The position numbers and the translations under genes were made by a program. The notes beneath the pieces are model-generated. The model made no database searches. It saw only the letters and a list, made by a program, of their open reading frames with translations, and was not told where the DNA came from. Shown here piece by piece: positions 1 through 8,989 of a stretch of DNA of 64,000 bases (its first letter is position 1; every line of letters begins with the position of its first letter). The stretch spans positions 21,397 through 85,396 of the forward strand of contig DAIOFH010000001.1 in NCBI GenBank assembly GCA_036745875.1. The letters are read 5' to 3'. The DNA is from DAIOFH01 sp036745875 (GTDB taxonomy: Bacteria; Planctomycetota; SZUA-567).

Positions 1-19
1 AGAAAATCAGAAAAAAGGC

Positions 20-49
20 TTGACTCGAAATAAAAATATTGTCTAATAG
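20..49 (+). promoter_or_regulatory. Possible sigma70 promoter for the LacI-type regulator gene
   Basis: TTGACT at 20-25 is a good -35 match. A weak -10 (TAATAG, 44-49) follows at 18 bases. The TAACGTTA palindrome lies directly downstream, where bound repressor would block transcription. The regulator starts 300 bases further on, so the leader would be long; no gene is evident between 61 and 352. Confidence 0.35.
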
Positions 50-60
50 GTAACGTTATC
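49..60. promoter_or_regulatory. LacI-family operator candidate, site 1
   Basis: GGTAACGTTATC is an almost perfect palindrome around TAACGTTA, with the central CG typical of LacI/GalR-family operators. A second site with the same core occurs at 1386-1400, before the first transporter gene. Two matching palindromes flanking a LacI-type gene suggest autoregulation plus control of the transporter operon; binding by this regulator is inferred. Confidence 0.6.
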
Positions 61-352
61 ATAATGATTTGAACTGCTTATCTAACACTATCCTTTATTC
101 GCACGTATCTGCGCCCTATCCGACTGATTGTCTAACGAGTAAGCGCGAATTGTATTTACTGTAACCCATCGTAATGCAACAATATGGCGTGATTTCGCCC
201 ACGTACTGCCGCCTTGGTCGTCCGTTAGTTCGGTATTACTTTTTGATCACGTTCCCAACGCTTTCTGCATCTGTATACGCTAGCCTAATGGTATTTGTGT
301 CTTCCGGTTCCAGGGCCATTGTGCTCTTGTCGAATGATATTGGAAAAATGCC

Positions 353-1366
353 ATGCCTTCCATAAAGGATGTCGCCAAACTTGCCGGGGTTTCCGTGATG
401 ACTGCTTCGCGCGTCATCAACTACCGGGGTTCCGTCTCCGCCCAGGCGCGTTCGCGCGTCCTGCGCGCGGTGAAGGAGCTGGATTACCGCCCCAACCTGA
501 CCGCGCGGAGTCTGCGGGCGAAAAAGTCCCAGTTGCTCGGATTGCTCCTGCCGGATATAGAAAACCCCGTTTTCGCCTCCCTCGCCAAGCATGTCGAGGA
601 AGAGGCTCAGCATTTCGGCTACAGCGTCATGCTCGGCAATACCTGGGAGGATCCTCTCAGAGAAGCGCGCTACATTGAGCTGATGCGCGGGCGGCAGATG
701 GACGGCTTGATCGTCTCCCCCGTTTCAGCCGAAAACGACGAGATGCTCCAAACCTGCAACATGCCGGTGATCGTTCTCGACAGGTCGCTGAAGCACAATC
801 CGCCGCCTCCGTCCGTGACAGTGGACAATACCGAGATCGGCAGGATCGCGGCCAGGCATTTGCTGGAACTTGGGCACAGACACTTCGCCTGCATTCCGGG
901 ACCTCTGCATATCGATGTCTTTGCCGAGCGCCTCGAAGGCTATCGCGAAGAATTGAACCGCTCCGGGCAAAAGCTGGAGGCGGTGATCAGCGCGGGCCAA
1001 ATCGGCAAAATAGACTATGGGATGGAGTTCGGCAGCGAACTGTTCCGCATCTGCCACTCCAGGCCGCTGGCCGTCTTTTGCGCCAACGACCTTACCGCCC
1101 TCGGCGTCATCCAGTCCGCGCAGCGGATGGGCATGTCGGTGCCGAACGACATATCTGTCATCGGCGTGGACGACATCCCGGCGGGCGAGTTGACCATGCC
1201 CACGCTGACCACGGTGCGGCAGCCGTTTCCCGGCATCGCAGCGGCGGGCGTGAAGTTGCTGGTCGACATGCTTAATGACCGGTCCTACCAGCCGGAAAAC
1301 GTGATTCTGCCGCCCGAGTTGATTGTGCGGGAATCCACCGGCAAAATGCTCAAACAACGGATGTAA
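353..1366 (+). CDS. LacI/GalR-family transcriptional regulator
   Basis: This 337-residue protein has the full LacI architecture. An N-terminal helix-turn-helix occupies residues 3-22 (IKDVAKLAGVSVMTASRVIN), followed by the hinge helix region (RPNLTARSLR) and a periplasmic-binding-protein-like effector domain from about residue 58 (LLGLLLPDIENPVF) to the C terminus. Length is normal for the family. It stands at the head of a tandem sugar-transporter locus, and TAACGTTA palindromes occur before this gene and before the next, so it probably represses the locus and is released by the imported sugar or a derivative. The start has only a weak GGAAAA ribosome-binding site. The effector cannot be named from sequence. 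Confidence 0.93.
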   Translation: MPSIKDVAKLAGVSVMTASRVINYRGSVSAQARSRVLRAVKELDYRPNLTARSLRAKKSQLLGLLLPDIENPVFASLAKHVEEEAQHFGYSVMLGNTWEDPLREARYIELMRGRQMDGLIVSPVSAENDEMLQTCNMPVIVLDRSLKHNPPPPSVTVDNTEIGRIAARHLLELGHRHFACIPGPLHIDVFAERLEGYREELNRSGQKLEAVISAGQIGKIDYGMEFGSELFRICHSRPLAVFCANDLTALGVIQSAQRMGMSVPNDISVIGVDDIPAGELTMPTLTTVRQPFPGIAAAGVKLLVDMLNDRSYQPENVILPPELIVRESTGKMLKQRM

Positions 1367-1385
1367 GAGGGTGGCGGTTGTTTTC

Positions 1386-1400
1386 TGGTAACGTTAACCA
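1386..1400. promoter_or_regulatory. LacI-family operator candidate, site 2
   Basis: TGGTAACGTTAACCA is centred on the same TAACGTTA core as site 1 and is nearly palindromic across 15 bases. It lies in the short gap between the regulator and the first ATPase gene, 41 bases before its chosen start, as expected for an operator controlling the transporter operon. An upstream in-frame TTG (1378) would place the operator inside the coding region, which argues for the later start. Confidence 0.6.
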
Positions 1401-1440
1401 AAGATGTATTCGTTTCGCGCCATGCTTCGAAAGGCGTTGC

Positions 1441-2952
1441 ATGCTCCTCGAGATGGAACAGATCAACAAGTCCTTTTTCGGCGTCCGCATCCTCAAGGAT
1501 GTGTCCTTCAACCTTGCCGCCGGGGAAGTCCACGCCTTCCTGGGCGCGAACGGCGCGGGGAAGTCCACCCTGATCAAGATTCTCTCGGGAGCCTATACCC
1601 TCGATGCCGGCGTCGTGAAGGTGGACGGCAAAGACGTCGACATGTCCAGGCACAGCCCCGAGGCGGCGTTTGAACTGGGGATCTTCACCATCTACCAGAA
1701 TTTCCATCTTATCCCGCATTTGACCGTCGCCGAAAACATCTGCCTTTCCGATCTATCCACCGGAGGCAAACGTACCGTGAACTGGGCCGGAATGCGCGCC
1801 AAGGCGGACGCGGCGCTTGCCGCCATCGGCCTGGACATCAAACCAGGGACAGCCGTCAACCGCCTCACCGTGAGCCAGCAGCAGATGCTCGAAATCGCCA
1901 TCGCGCTGTCCCAGAACGCCCGCATCATCATTATGGACGAACCGACCGCCGCCATCAGCCAGCGCGAGACGGAAAAGCTTTTCGACCTTATCCGCGACAT
2001 CAAGACGCGCGGCGTCGGCATCGTGTATATTTCGCACCGCCTGGAGGAAATCCAGAAGATCGCCGACCGGGTCACCGTTCTCCGGGACGGACAGAACATC
2101 GGCACCCTCGCGGTGGACGAGAAGCTGAACCTGTCGCAGATCGTGGAAATGATCGCCGGCCGCGAGGTCAAGACCGGCCGCCGCGCCCGCGTCGCGGCAA
2201 TCGGGGACGAATACGCCAGGGTCGACGGCATCGTTTCCCCGGCGTTCGGGCGGGAGGTGAGTTTTTCCGTCCGCAAGGGGGAGATCCTCGGAATCACCGG
2301 CCTCGTGGGGGCGGGGAAGAGCGAGTTCGCCCGCGCCATGTTCGGCGCCGACCGTCCCGAGGCGGGAATCGTCTATGTCGAAAACCGGGCAGTGGATGTC
2401 CGCACCCCCTCGGCGGCCATTGCCGGAGGGCTCGGTTTTCTCCCCGAGGACCGCGACCAGTCCGGGTTGTGCATGGCGCTGTCGCTGAAGGACAATATCA
2501 CCCTGACTTCGCTGGCAAAGGCTGTCTCCGGCTTTTTTTCCGTTACCAAGGAGAGGAAAGCGGCGGGACGCTACCGGTCGGAACTTGCCATAAAATCCGT
2601 AAATCTCGACCAGCAGGTCAGGTACCTGTCGGGCGGCAACAAGCAGAAGGTGATTTTCGCCAAATGGCTGTTTGCGAACTGCAAGCTCCTCATCCTGGAC
2701 GAGCCCACGATCGGCATCGACGTCGGCGCGCGCGAGGAGATATACCGCCTGATCGAGGAATTCGTTTCTTCCGGGAGGTCGGTCGTCGTTTTGTCTTCGG
2801 ATTTCGACGAAATACTCGCCATCTCCGACCGGCTCCTTGTCATGTCGCGGGGAAGGGTCACTGCCGAACTGAACCCTGAAACGACCACCAAGCCGGAAAT
2901 AATGTCGTATTGCCTCGGCGTCAACGACCATACGTTGCGCAGCCACGTTTGA
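1441..2952 (+). CDS. CUT2 (ribose-type) sugar ABC transporter, double ATPase subunit 1
   Basis: The 503-residue protein is a fused pair of ABC ATPase domains, as in RbsA/MglA/XylG, and energises uptake of a monosaccharide at the inner membrane. Domain 1 has Walker A GANGAGKST (35-43) and Walker B IIIMDEPTAA, but a non-canonical signature (LTVSQQQ). Domain 2 has Walker A GLVGAGKS, signature LSGGNKQK and Walker B LLILDEPTIGID. This asymmetry is normal for the family. I chose ATG 1441 because GAAAGG (1429-1434) sits six bases upstream; ATG 1453 is also possible. The permease gene follows 12 bases downstream, so the two are one operon with the binding-protein gene after it. The substrate is unknown. 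Confidence 0.93.
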   Translation: MLLEMEQINKSFFGVRILKDVSFNLAAGEVHAFLGANGAGKSTLIKILSGAYTLDAGVVKVDGKDVDMSRHSPEAAFELGIFTIYQNFHLIPHLTVAENICLSDLSTGGKRTVNWAGMRAKADAALAAIGLDIKPGTAVNRLTVSQQQMLEIAIALSQNARIIIMDEPTAAISQRETEKLFDLIRDIKTRGVGIVYISHRLEEIQKIADRVTVLRDGQNIGTLAVDEKLNLSQIVEMIAGREVKTGRRARVAAIGDEYARVDGIVSPAFGREVSFSVRKGEILGITGLVGAGKSEFARAMFGADRPEAGIVYVENRAVDVRTPSAAIAGGLGFLPEDRDQSGLCMALSLKDNITLTSLAKAVSGFFSVTKERKAAGRYRSELAIKSVNLDQQVRYLSGGNKQKVIFAKWLFANCKLLILDEPTIGIDVGAREEIYRLIEEFVSSGRSVVVLSSDFDEILAISDRLLVMSRGRVTAELNPETTTKPEIMSYCLGVNDHTLRSHV

Positions 2953-2964
2953 TCTGGAGAAAAA

Positions 2965-3945
2965 GTGAGTAGGAATCCGCAAAACAACACGGACGACAGC
3001 GGCGGGAGCGTAATTGGTTCTCTCTTGCGCCACCAGGTGTTTTCAATCACCCTGGTGTTATTGGCGATTTGGGTTGTGCTCGCATTTTGGTCGCCGTATT
3101 TCTTCACCTTGAACAACATCCTGGAAATCACCCTCCAGGCGTCGGTGACCGCCATCATCGCGGCGGGTGTGTCCTTCGTAATCTTCGCCGGGATGATTGA
3201 CCTGTCGGTCGGCTCCATTTTCGCCTTTGCGGCCGTGGCCGGCGGCATCTCCTTCCATGCGACGGGAAGCGTACCGGTCTCCCTTCTGGTAACTATCCTG
3301 GTCGGCTGCTTCACCGGACTTTTGAACGGGTTGGCGGTGGTATTTTTCCGCATCCCTGCTTTTGTCGTCACTCTCGGCATGATGAGTATCGCCCGCGGCC
3401 TCGCCTTTATCATCTGTAACGGCGTACCCATTTACGGGATACCTTCATCCTACACCTGGATCGGGCAGAGCAAGGTTTTCAACGTACTCCCGGTTCCGAC
3501 CCTCATCACCGTCATCCTGTTCATTGTTTTCTTCTTCGTCCTCAGGAACACCCGCTTCGGCCGCTTCACCTATGCAGTCGGCTCGAACCTGGAAGCGTCC
3601 CGGCTGTCCGGGGTGAAGGTCAACCGCCTCGTTCCGCTGCTGTTCCTGGTCTGCGGCGGCTGCGCCGCGCTTGCGTCCATAATCGAGGCGGCGAGGCTCG
3701 GCACCATGCAACCGAACGGCGGCCAGGGCTATGAACTCTTCGCCATCGGCGCGGTGTTCATCGGCGGCGCGTCGATTTCCGGCGGCGAAGGCCATATTTT
3801 CGGCACGCTCATCGGTGCGCTCCTGGTGACGACAATCAGGAACGGGCTGAACATCCTCGGCGTCAGCGCGTTCTACCAATACGTCGCCAACGGCCTGATC
3901 ATCATCCTCGCCGTCGCGGCCGACCAGATGAGGAAACGGAAGTAA
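2965..3945 (+). CDS. CUT2 sugar ABC transporter, permease subunit 1
   Basis: A 326-residue polytopic inner-membrane protein of the RbsC/AraH class. Hydrophobic segments run through the whole length, and the C-terminal third carries the family signature of small residues (GGASISGGEGHIFG) preceding the last membrane segments (LNILGVSAFYQYV). It starts with GTG, preceded by GGAG at 2956-2959. It lies between its ATPase and binding-protein genes; in this class a permease homodimer or heterodimer forms the channel. A second permease with only moderate similarity is encoded at 6597-7619, so mixed dimers cannot be excluded. Confidence 0.92.
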   Translation: MSRNPQNNTDDSGGSVIGSLLRHQVFSITLVLLAIWVVLAFWSPYFFTLNNILEITLQASVTAIIAAGVSFVIFAGMIDLSVGSIFAFAAVAGGISFHATGSVPVSLLVTILVGCFTGLLNGLAVVFFRIPAFVVTLGMMSIARGLAFIICNGVPIYGIPSSYTWIGQSKVFNVLPVPTLITVILFIVFFFVLRNTRFGRFTYAVGSNLEASRLSGVKVNRLVPLLFLVCGGCAALASIIEAARLGTMQPNGGQGYELFAIGAVFIGGASISGGEGHIFGTLIGALLVTTIRNGLNILGVSAFYQYVANGLIIILAVAADQMRKRK

Positions 3946-4012
3946 TTACAGTAGATATTTTCGGAGAGGCGTGCTTTCCGGAAAGCATTCGGGTCTTCAA
4001 GGGAGGTAAGAG

Positions 4013-4978
4013 ATGAAAAAGATTGCATTGTTGCTGGCGGCGGTATTCTGTTTGACTTCGCTTGCCATGCCGGTTTTGGCCGGTGAATCCAAAACTATTG
4101 TCTTTATTCCCAAGTCCACCAACACCACGTTTTACCTGTTCTTGAGAAAGGGCGCAGCCGACAAGGCAAAGGAACTCGGCTACACCGTCGACTATCAGGG
4201 CGTCGCCACCGAGTCCGAAGTCATGGGCCAGGTCAACCTCTTCAACAACATCGCAGCCACGAAACCTGCCGGCATCCTCTGCGCAGCCATCGACGCCAAA
4301 GCCATGCAGCCTGCCGTGAAGGCCGCCATGGACGCGGGCATCCCGGTCGTGATGGTCGACGCGACTGTCGAAGACACTTCCATCCCGGTCGCCAGCATCA
4401 CAGCCGACAACTACCAGGGCGGCCAGCTCGGCGGCCAGTACCTCGCCAAGCTTCTCGACAACAAGGGCAAGGTCGCCAACCTCGGCATCAGCGCCGGTTC
4501 CCATACGGGCCTGCAGCGCTCCCAAGGCTTTATTGACGAGATCGCCAGGCACAAGGACATGACCGTCCTTCCCGTGCAGTGGACCGAAGCCGATCCGGCC
4601 CGCTGTCTCAACACCTCGACAGACCTCCTGAACGGCAACCCCGACCTCGCCGGTTTCTACGGCGCGGCCGCCGCCATGGGCGTAGGCGCAGCCCAGGCGC
4701 TCAAGGCCAAGGGCCTTGAGAAGAAGGTCAAGATCGTCCACTTCGACCCGAGCCCGGAAGTACTCGGCCTTTTCGAAGACGGCCTGATCCAGACCATCAT
4801 TTCCCAGGACCCCTATCAGATGGGCTATCGCGGCGTCGACATCATCGACCGCTTCATCAAGGGCGAAAAGATTCCGGAAAGCGAAAAGAACGTCGAAATC
4901 CCCACCGTCGCCATCACCCCCGAGAACTACAAGAATCCTGAGATCCAGGCTCTGCTCCAGACGCCCGACAAGTTCTAG
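4013..4978 (+). CDS. Sugar-binding protein 1 of the CUT2 transporter
   Basis: A 321-residue periplasmic substrate-binding protein of the RbsB/LsrB class (Peripla_BP_4). Residues 1-23 form a Sec signal peptide with a probable cut after VLA; there is no lipobox. The mature protein begins with the characteristic first beta strand (KTIVFIPKSTNTTFYLF) and has a typical hinge-and-lobe pattern (IVHFDPSPEVLGLFEDG near the C terminus). A strong GGGAGGT ribosome-binding site precedes the ATG, as expected for a gene that needs far more product than its ATPase and permease partners. The opening motif is closer to rhamnose- or autoinducer-type binding proteins than to ribose-binding protein, but the ligand is not assignable. 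Confidence 0.93.
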   Translation: MKKIALLLAAVFCLTSLAMPVLAGESKTIVFIPKSTNTTFYLFLRKGAADKAKELGYTVDYQGVATESEVMGQVNLFNNIAATKPAGILCAAIDAKAMQPAVKAAMDAGIPVVMVDATVEDTSIPVASITADNYQGGQLGGQYLAKLLDNKGKVANLGISAGSHTGLQRSQGFIDEIARHKDMTVLPVQWTEADPARCLNTSTDLLNGNPDLAGFYGAAAAMGVGAAQALKAKGLEKKVKIVHFDPSPEVLGLFEDGLIQTIISQDPYQMGYRGVDIIDRFIKGEKIPESEKNVEIPTVAITPENYKNPEIQALLQTPDKF

Positions 4979-5050
4979 TCTTGTTCACCCAGGCCGGTTG
5001 TCTACCGATTTTCCGGGGACGACCGGCTGATTTATCGAGGCTTGGCAATT

Positions 5051-6565
5051 ATGACGACCACCATGGCCGGTACGGAACCTATCCTGGTTTTCGACAAGGC
5101 TTCAAAACGTTTTCCCGGCGTGCTCGCGCTCTCGGATGTTTCCTTCGCGGTGGAGCCGGGCTCCGTCCATGCGCTGGTCGGCGAAAACGGCGCAGGCAAA
5201 TCGACGCTTATCAAGATGCTCACCGGCGTCCACAAGCAAAGCTCCGGCACCATTCTCTACCAGGGTAAAAAGCTTGAGCACGACAATCCCCACGAAGCGC
5301 TCCTGTCCGGAATCACCGCGATCTACCAGGAACTGAACCTGGTCCCCGCGCTTACGGTGGCGGAAAATATTTTTCTCGGCCATCCGCCGAAAACCGCCAA
5401 CAACACGGTCGACTGGACGGCCATGAACAGACAGGCAGCGGAACTCATCAAGTTCCTCGACGTCGACATCGATCCCCACGCGCAGATCCGCAGCCTCGGC
5501 GTGGCGAAAAAGCAGATTGTCGAAATCGCCAAAGCGTTGTCCCTTGATGCCAAGGTCATCATCATGGACGAACCGACCGCGGCCATCCCCAAGAAAGAAA
5601 TCGACACCCTTTTCCGCATCATCCGCTCGCTCAAGGAAAAGGGCGTAACGATAATTTATATTTCCCACCATCTGGACGAAGTGTTCACCATTTCCAACTA
5701 CGTCACCGTGCTCCGGGACGGCAGGGTGGTGGTTACCAAACGGACGGCCGACCTTGCCGAACCGGAACTGATCCGGCTGATGGTGGGCCGCGACCTGACG
5801 GAACAATACCCGTATGTCCCGGCCAAGCCGGGAAAACCGGTTCTTGAGGTATCCGGGTTGTCCCGCAAAGGGGTGTTGAGCGATATCAACTTGACTTTGA
5901 ACGAAGGCGAGATCGTCGGCATTTCCGGCATGGTCGGTTCTGGCAGGACCGAACTCCTGAGGGCGATCTACGGCGTCGACCGCATCGATTCCGGGACAAT
6001 CAAGGTCAGTGGCGAAGTGAAGTCCATCAGGGCCCCCCGCGACGCCATCAATGCGGGAATCGCGCTTCTCCCTGAAGAGCGGAAAACGTCCGGGCTGGTG
6101 CTGCTTCTGTCGGTGATGGACAATATCGGTCTCGCCAGCCTGAAGAGATTGTCCACTCGTGGCGTCATGCACGACCGCGAACTGACGCAGACGTCCGAGC
6201 GCATGCGCAAGATCATGAACATCAAGACTCCGTCACTGCAGCAGAGAGTGATGAACCTTTCCGGCGGCAATCAGCAAAAAGTGGTGTTGAGCAAATGGTT
6301 TGTCACCGAGCCCAAGGTCTATCTTTTCGACGAGCCCACGCGCGGCATCGACGTCGGCGCGAAAGTGGAAATCTACAATCTCATGAACACGCTCAAGCAG
6401 GAAGGGGCGGCGATCCTCATGGTATCGTCCGAACTTCCGGAGATCCTCGGCATGTCGGACCGGGTTTTGGTCATGCGCGAGGGTTCGATCGCGGGCGAGT
6501 TGCAGCGGAACGAATTGACCCAGGAGACGGTGTTGAAGCTCGCGATTGGCGCAGGAAAAATTTAG
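5051..6565 (+). CDS. CUT2 sugar ABC transporter, double ATPase subunit 2
   Basis: The second fused double ATPase (504 residues) of the tandem locus. Domain 1: Walker A GENGAGKST (44-52), degenerate signature LGVAKKQ, Walker B VIIMDEPTAA. Domain 2: degenerate Walker A GMVGSGRTE, canonical signature LSGGNQQK and Walker B VYLFDEPTRGID. The GRTE form of the second P-loop is standard for RbsA proteins, where that site is often poorly hydrolytic. ATG 5051 is preferred to the upstream TTG 5042, because the CGAGG at 5036-5040 is too close to the latter. It begins 72 bases after the first binding-protein gene and is followed 31 bases later by its own permease gene. Confidence 0.93.
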   Translation: MTTTMAGTEPILVFDKASKRFPGVLALSDVSFAVEPGSVHALVGENGAGKSTLIKMLTGVHKQSSGTILYQGKKLEHDNPHEALLSGITAIYQELNLVPALTVAENIFLGHPPKTANNTVDWTAMNRQAAELIKFLDVDIDPHAQIRSLGVAKKQIVEIAKALSLDAKVIIMDEPTAAIPKKEIDTLFRIIRSLKEKGVTIIYISHHLDEVFTISNYVTVLRDGRVVVTKRTADLAEPELIRLMVGRDLTEQYPYVPAKPGKPVLEVSGLSRKGVLSDINLTLNEGEIVGISGMVGSGRTELLRAIYGVDRIDSGTIKVSGEVKSIRAPRDAINAGIALLPEERKTSGLVLLLSVMDNIGLASLKRLSTRGVMHDRELTQTSERMRKIMNIKTPSLQQRVMNLSGGNQQKVVLSKWFVTEPKVYLFDEPTRGIDVGAKVEIYNLMNTLKQEGAAILMVSSELPEILGMSDRVLVMREGSIAGELQRNELTQETVLKLAIGAGKI

Positions 6566-6596
6566 CAGGATCCAGTTATTTCACCGAGGAGCAAGT

Positions 6597-7619
6597 ATGT
6601 CGTCAGATCAATCCGATTTGGAAAAGAAGGGTGGTTTGCAGACCTTTGTCGCGTTTTGGAACAAGGCGGGGATATTGGTCGTCTTCATCGTCGTCTGTAT
6701 TTTTCTCGCCATCATGACCAAAGGCCTCTTCCTGCGTCCCGACAACATCCTAAACGTCGTCCGCCAGGTCTCCATCCACGGCGTGGTGGCGGTCGGCATG
6801 ACCATGATCATCCTTTTCGGTCTTATCGATCTTTCCGTCGGTTCGATCATCGCCTTCTCCGGCATCCTGGTCGCGGGTTTGCAGGTGAAGTGGATGAAGG
6901 GCGAGAACGAGTGGCTGATGCTCGCGGTCTCGATCGTGGTCGCTATAGCGGCGGGCGCGGCTGTCGGCTTTTTCAACGGTTTTGTATCGACAAAGGCAAA
7001 GATACATCCCTTCATCATCACCTTGGGGACGATGTCTATTTTTCGCGGCGCGACCATGCTTATCGGCAACGGACGCCCGATCACCGGCACCACGCAGATT
7101 TTCCGCTATATAGGCGCTGGCGAAATCGGCAAGGGCTGGCTGCCGATCGTAATTCCGTTCCCGGTGATCATTTTCCTCGTCTGCGTGGCGATGGCGCATT
7201 TTGTCCTGAGGAAGACCGCCTTCGGGCGTTCGATATACGCCATCGGCGGCAACCCGGAAGCGGCTTATCTCTCCGGCATCATGGTGGACAGGGTGAAGAT
7301 CGCCACCTATACGATCCTCGGTTGTCTTTGCGGTCTTTCGGCGCTGATACTGACTTCGCGCCTGAATTCCGGCCAGATGACGGCGGGGCAAGGCTATGAA
7401 ATGGACATCATCGCCGGCGTCGTCATCGGCGGCACCAGCATGCTCGGCGGCGAAGGCGGCGTTCTCGGAACGCTTTTGGGAGTGCTTCTCATAGGCGTCA
7501 TCCAGAACGGCATGAACCTCATGGGCGTCCAGCCGTACTGGCAAACCATCGTCAAGGGCGCGATCATCATCCTTGCCGTCCTGATGGACAGGCTGAAAAG
7601 AGCTTTTCAGACCGGGTAA
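6597..7619 (+). CDS. CUT2 sugar ABC transporter, permease subunit 2
   Basis: A 340-residue RbsC-like inner-membrane permease. After a short cytoplasmic N terminus rich in charged residues come about ten hydrophobic segments; the C-terminal signature GGTSMLGGEGGVLGTLLG and the closing NGMNLMGVQPYWQ match the family closely. ATG 6597 is chosen because GAGGAG (6586-6591) lies five bases upstream; the longer in-frame reading would overlap the ATPase gene. It belongs with the ATPase before it and, after a hairpin-containing gap, with the binding-protein gene at 7791. Confidence 0.93.
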   Translation: MSSDQSDLEKKGGLQTFVAFWNKAGILVVFIVVCIFLAIMTKGLFLRPDNILNVVRQVSIHGVVAVGMTMIILFGLIDLSVGSIIAFSGILVAGLQVKWMKGENEWLMLAVSIVVAIAAGAAVGFFNGFVSTKAKIHPFIITLGTMSIFRGATMLIGNGRPITGTTQIFRYIGAGEIGKGWLPIVIPFPVIIFLVCVAMAHFVLRKTAFGRSIYAIGGNPEAAYLSGIMVDRVKIATYTILGCLCGLSALILTSRLNSGQMTAGQGYEMDIIAGVVIGGTSMLGGEGGVLGTLLGVLLIGVIQNGMNLMGVQPYWQTIVKGAIIILAVLMDRLKRAFQTG

Positions 7620-7629
7620 TTTTTAAAGT

Positions 7630-7740
7630 GAAGAGTTAAGAGTAAGAGTTAAAAATTAAAAGTGTGGAGCGATGGAATACCCTCACAGTAACTCTTCGCT
7701 CCTCACTTTTAGCTCTCAACTCTTAACTAGCGTTTCGTCT
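7630..7740. repeat. AT-rich imperfect inverted repeat between permease 2 and binding protein 2
   Basis: A left arm containing AGAGTTAAGAGT and TTAAAAGTGTGGAG (about 7631-7669) is complementary, with small gaps, to a right arm containing CTCCTCACTTTTAG and ACTCTTAACT (about 7709-7738). The transcript could fold into a long hairpin before the binding-protein gene, a common place for mRNA-stabilising or partial-termination structures in transporter operons. Similar TTAACT-rich hairpins occur at 12561-12579 and 35830-35904. Confidence 0.5.
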
Positions 7741-7790
7741 GTGGTTCGGGTTCTTCTCTGCGAAGTGTCATTTTTTAGGAGGAAAAGGTT

Positions 7791-8735
7791 ATGCGTAAGC
7801 TCATGGTTGCGGTTCTCGTGGTTGCGTGTATGGTTGGTTCCGTGTCCCGCGCGGGCGAAAACCGCGATTACGGCCTGTCGTTCCCGACGCTGGCGAACAT
7901 CTTCTTCGCCACACTTCAGGAAGCGGTCGAGGTAAAGGCCAAGGAACTCAACGTCAACATTGTGTCTCTGGAAGCGAGCAATGAGGTTGCACGGCAGATT
8001 TCCATTGTCGAAGACATGATCATCCAGAACAAGGCCGGCCTCCTTCTGGTCCCGATCGAAACGGAAGCCGTCGTCCCCGCCGTGGAAAAACTCAATGCCG
8101 CCAATATCCCGGTTGTCACCGTTGACCGCCGCATCTCACCGGAATTCGGCGTCAAGGTCCTTGCCCACGTCGGCGCGGACAACGTCATCGGCGGCGAAAA
8201 CGCCGCGAAGTTCATCGTCGACCGCATCATCAAGCAGAAGGGCGAAGCCAAGGGCACGGTCATCGAACTCTACGGCTTTGTCGGCTCCGGCCCCGCCATC
8301 GACCGTTCGGAAGGCTTCCAAAAAATCATGAAGCAGTACCCGAACATCACCATCAAGACCCAGACCGCGAACTTCTTCCGCGACGACGGCATGCGCGTCA
8401 TGGAAGACTTCATCACCTCCACCCCCGAAATCGACGCGGTCTTCGGCGCCAACGACGAAATGGTCATGGGCGCGATTGAAGCGATGCAGGCCTCCGGCAA
8501 GTTCGACTTCTCCAAGGTCACCACGGTCGGCTTCGACGCCATCGACGACGCCCTGCAGTCGATCCGCGACGGCGTCCTCACCGGCACCATCGAACAGTTC
8601 CCCGGCAAACAGGCCTCCATGGGCTTCGAGGTCCTCTATGACTTCGTCTCCAAGGGCAAAAAGCCCGCTTCCGATCTGGTCCTCATCGAACCCCAGGTCG
8701 TGCACAAGGGCAATATTGAAACTCTGTACAAATAA
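7791..8735 (+). CDS. Sugar-binding protein 2 of the CUT2 transporter (RbsB-like)
   Basis: A 314-residue periplasmic binding protein. A 21-residue Sec signal peptide ends at about SRA, and the mature part follows the ribose-binding-protein plan closely: YGLSFPTLANIFFATLQEA at the start, IPVVTVDRRI in the hinge, VFGANDEMVMGAIEAM and VGFDAIDDALQSIRDG in the second lobe. A strong AGGAGG precedes the start. Sequence similarity to binding protein 1 is low, so the two transporters probably take different sugars, or one sugar with different affinities. It is the last transporter gene before the two cupin genes. Confidence 0.93.
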   Translation: MRKLMVAVLVVACMVGSVSRAGENRDYGLSFPTLANIFFATLQEAVEVKAKELNVNIVSLEASNEVARQISIVEDMIIQNKAGLLLVPIETEAVVPAVEKLNAANIPVVTVDRRISPEFGVKVLAHVGADNVIGGENAAKFIVDRIIKQKGEAKGTVIELYGFVGSGPAIDRSEGFQKIMKQYPNITIKTQTANFFRDDGMRVMEDFITSTPEIDAVFGANDEMVMGAIEAMQASGKFDFSKVTTVGFDAIDDALQSIRDGVLTGTIEQFPGKQASMGFEVLYDFVSKGKKPASDLVLIEPQVVHKGNIETLYK

Positions 8736-8989
8736 GGCAAAATCGGTGGTTGTAGCAGTTTTTGAAATATATACCAGAGCCACTTCGGTTTTCCGGAGAC
8801 GTCAATCCCAAGCCTGATGCGCGCACAGAGGTTATGGAATCGAAAAACCGAATTTTCAGCGCGCCTCAGTGTAACGGTTGTGGATACCCAAAACTTCACT
8901 TTTCCCGGAAAACGGCGGGATCAGTTTTCCGGGAAGGATTTTGCATCGCATGTGTAAACGCGATCCCTTACGAACAGGAGACAACGAAA
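8736..8989 (+). other. Structured gap between binding protein 2 and the first cupin gene
   Basis: Two hairpins are visible. TTCGGTTTT (8784-8792) pairs with AAAACCGAA (8844-8852), and TTCCCGGAAAAC (8902-8913) pairs perfectly with GTTTTCCGGGAA (8924-8935). The second has a 12-base-pair stem and ten-base loop but no proper T-run after it. The gap is open in the frame of the next gene back to 8762, but the paralogous gene has no such extension and a good ribosome-binding site precedes ATG 8990, so I treat it as untranslated. Confidence 0.45.

Noticed and set aside
174..365. Possible 63-residue protein upstream of the LacI-type gene
   Set aside because: No ribosome-binding site, no recognisable sequence, and it overlaps the regulator start.
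8762..8989. 76-residue N-terminal extension of the first cupin, with two Cys pairs
   Set aside because: It covers two hairpins, the paralogue lacks it, and a good ribosome-binding site precedes ATG 8990.
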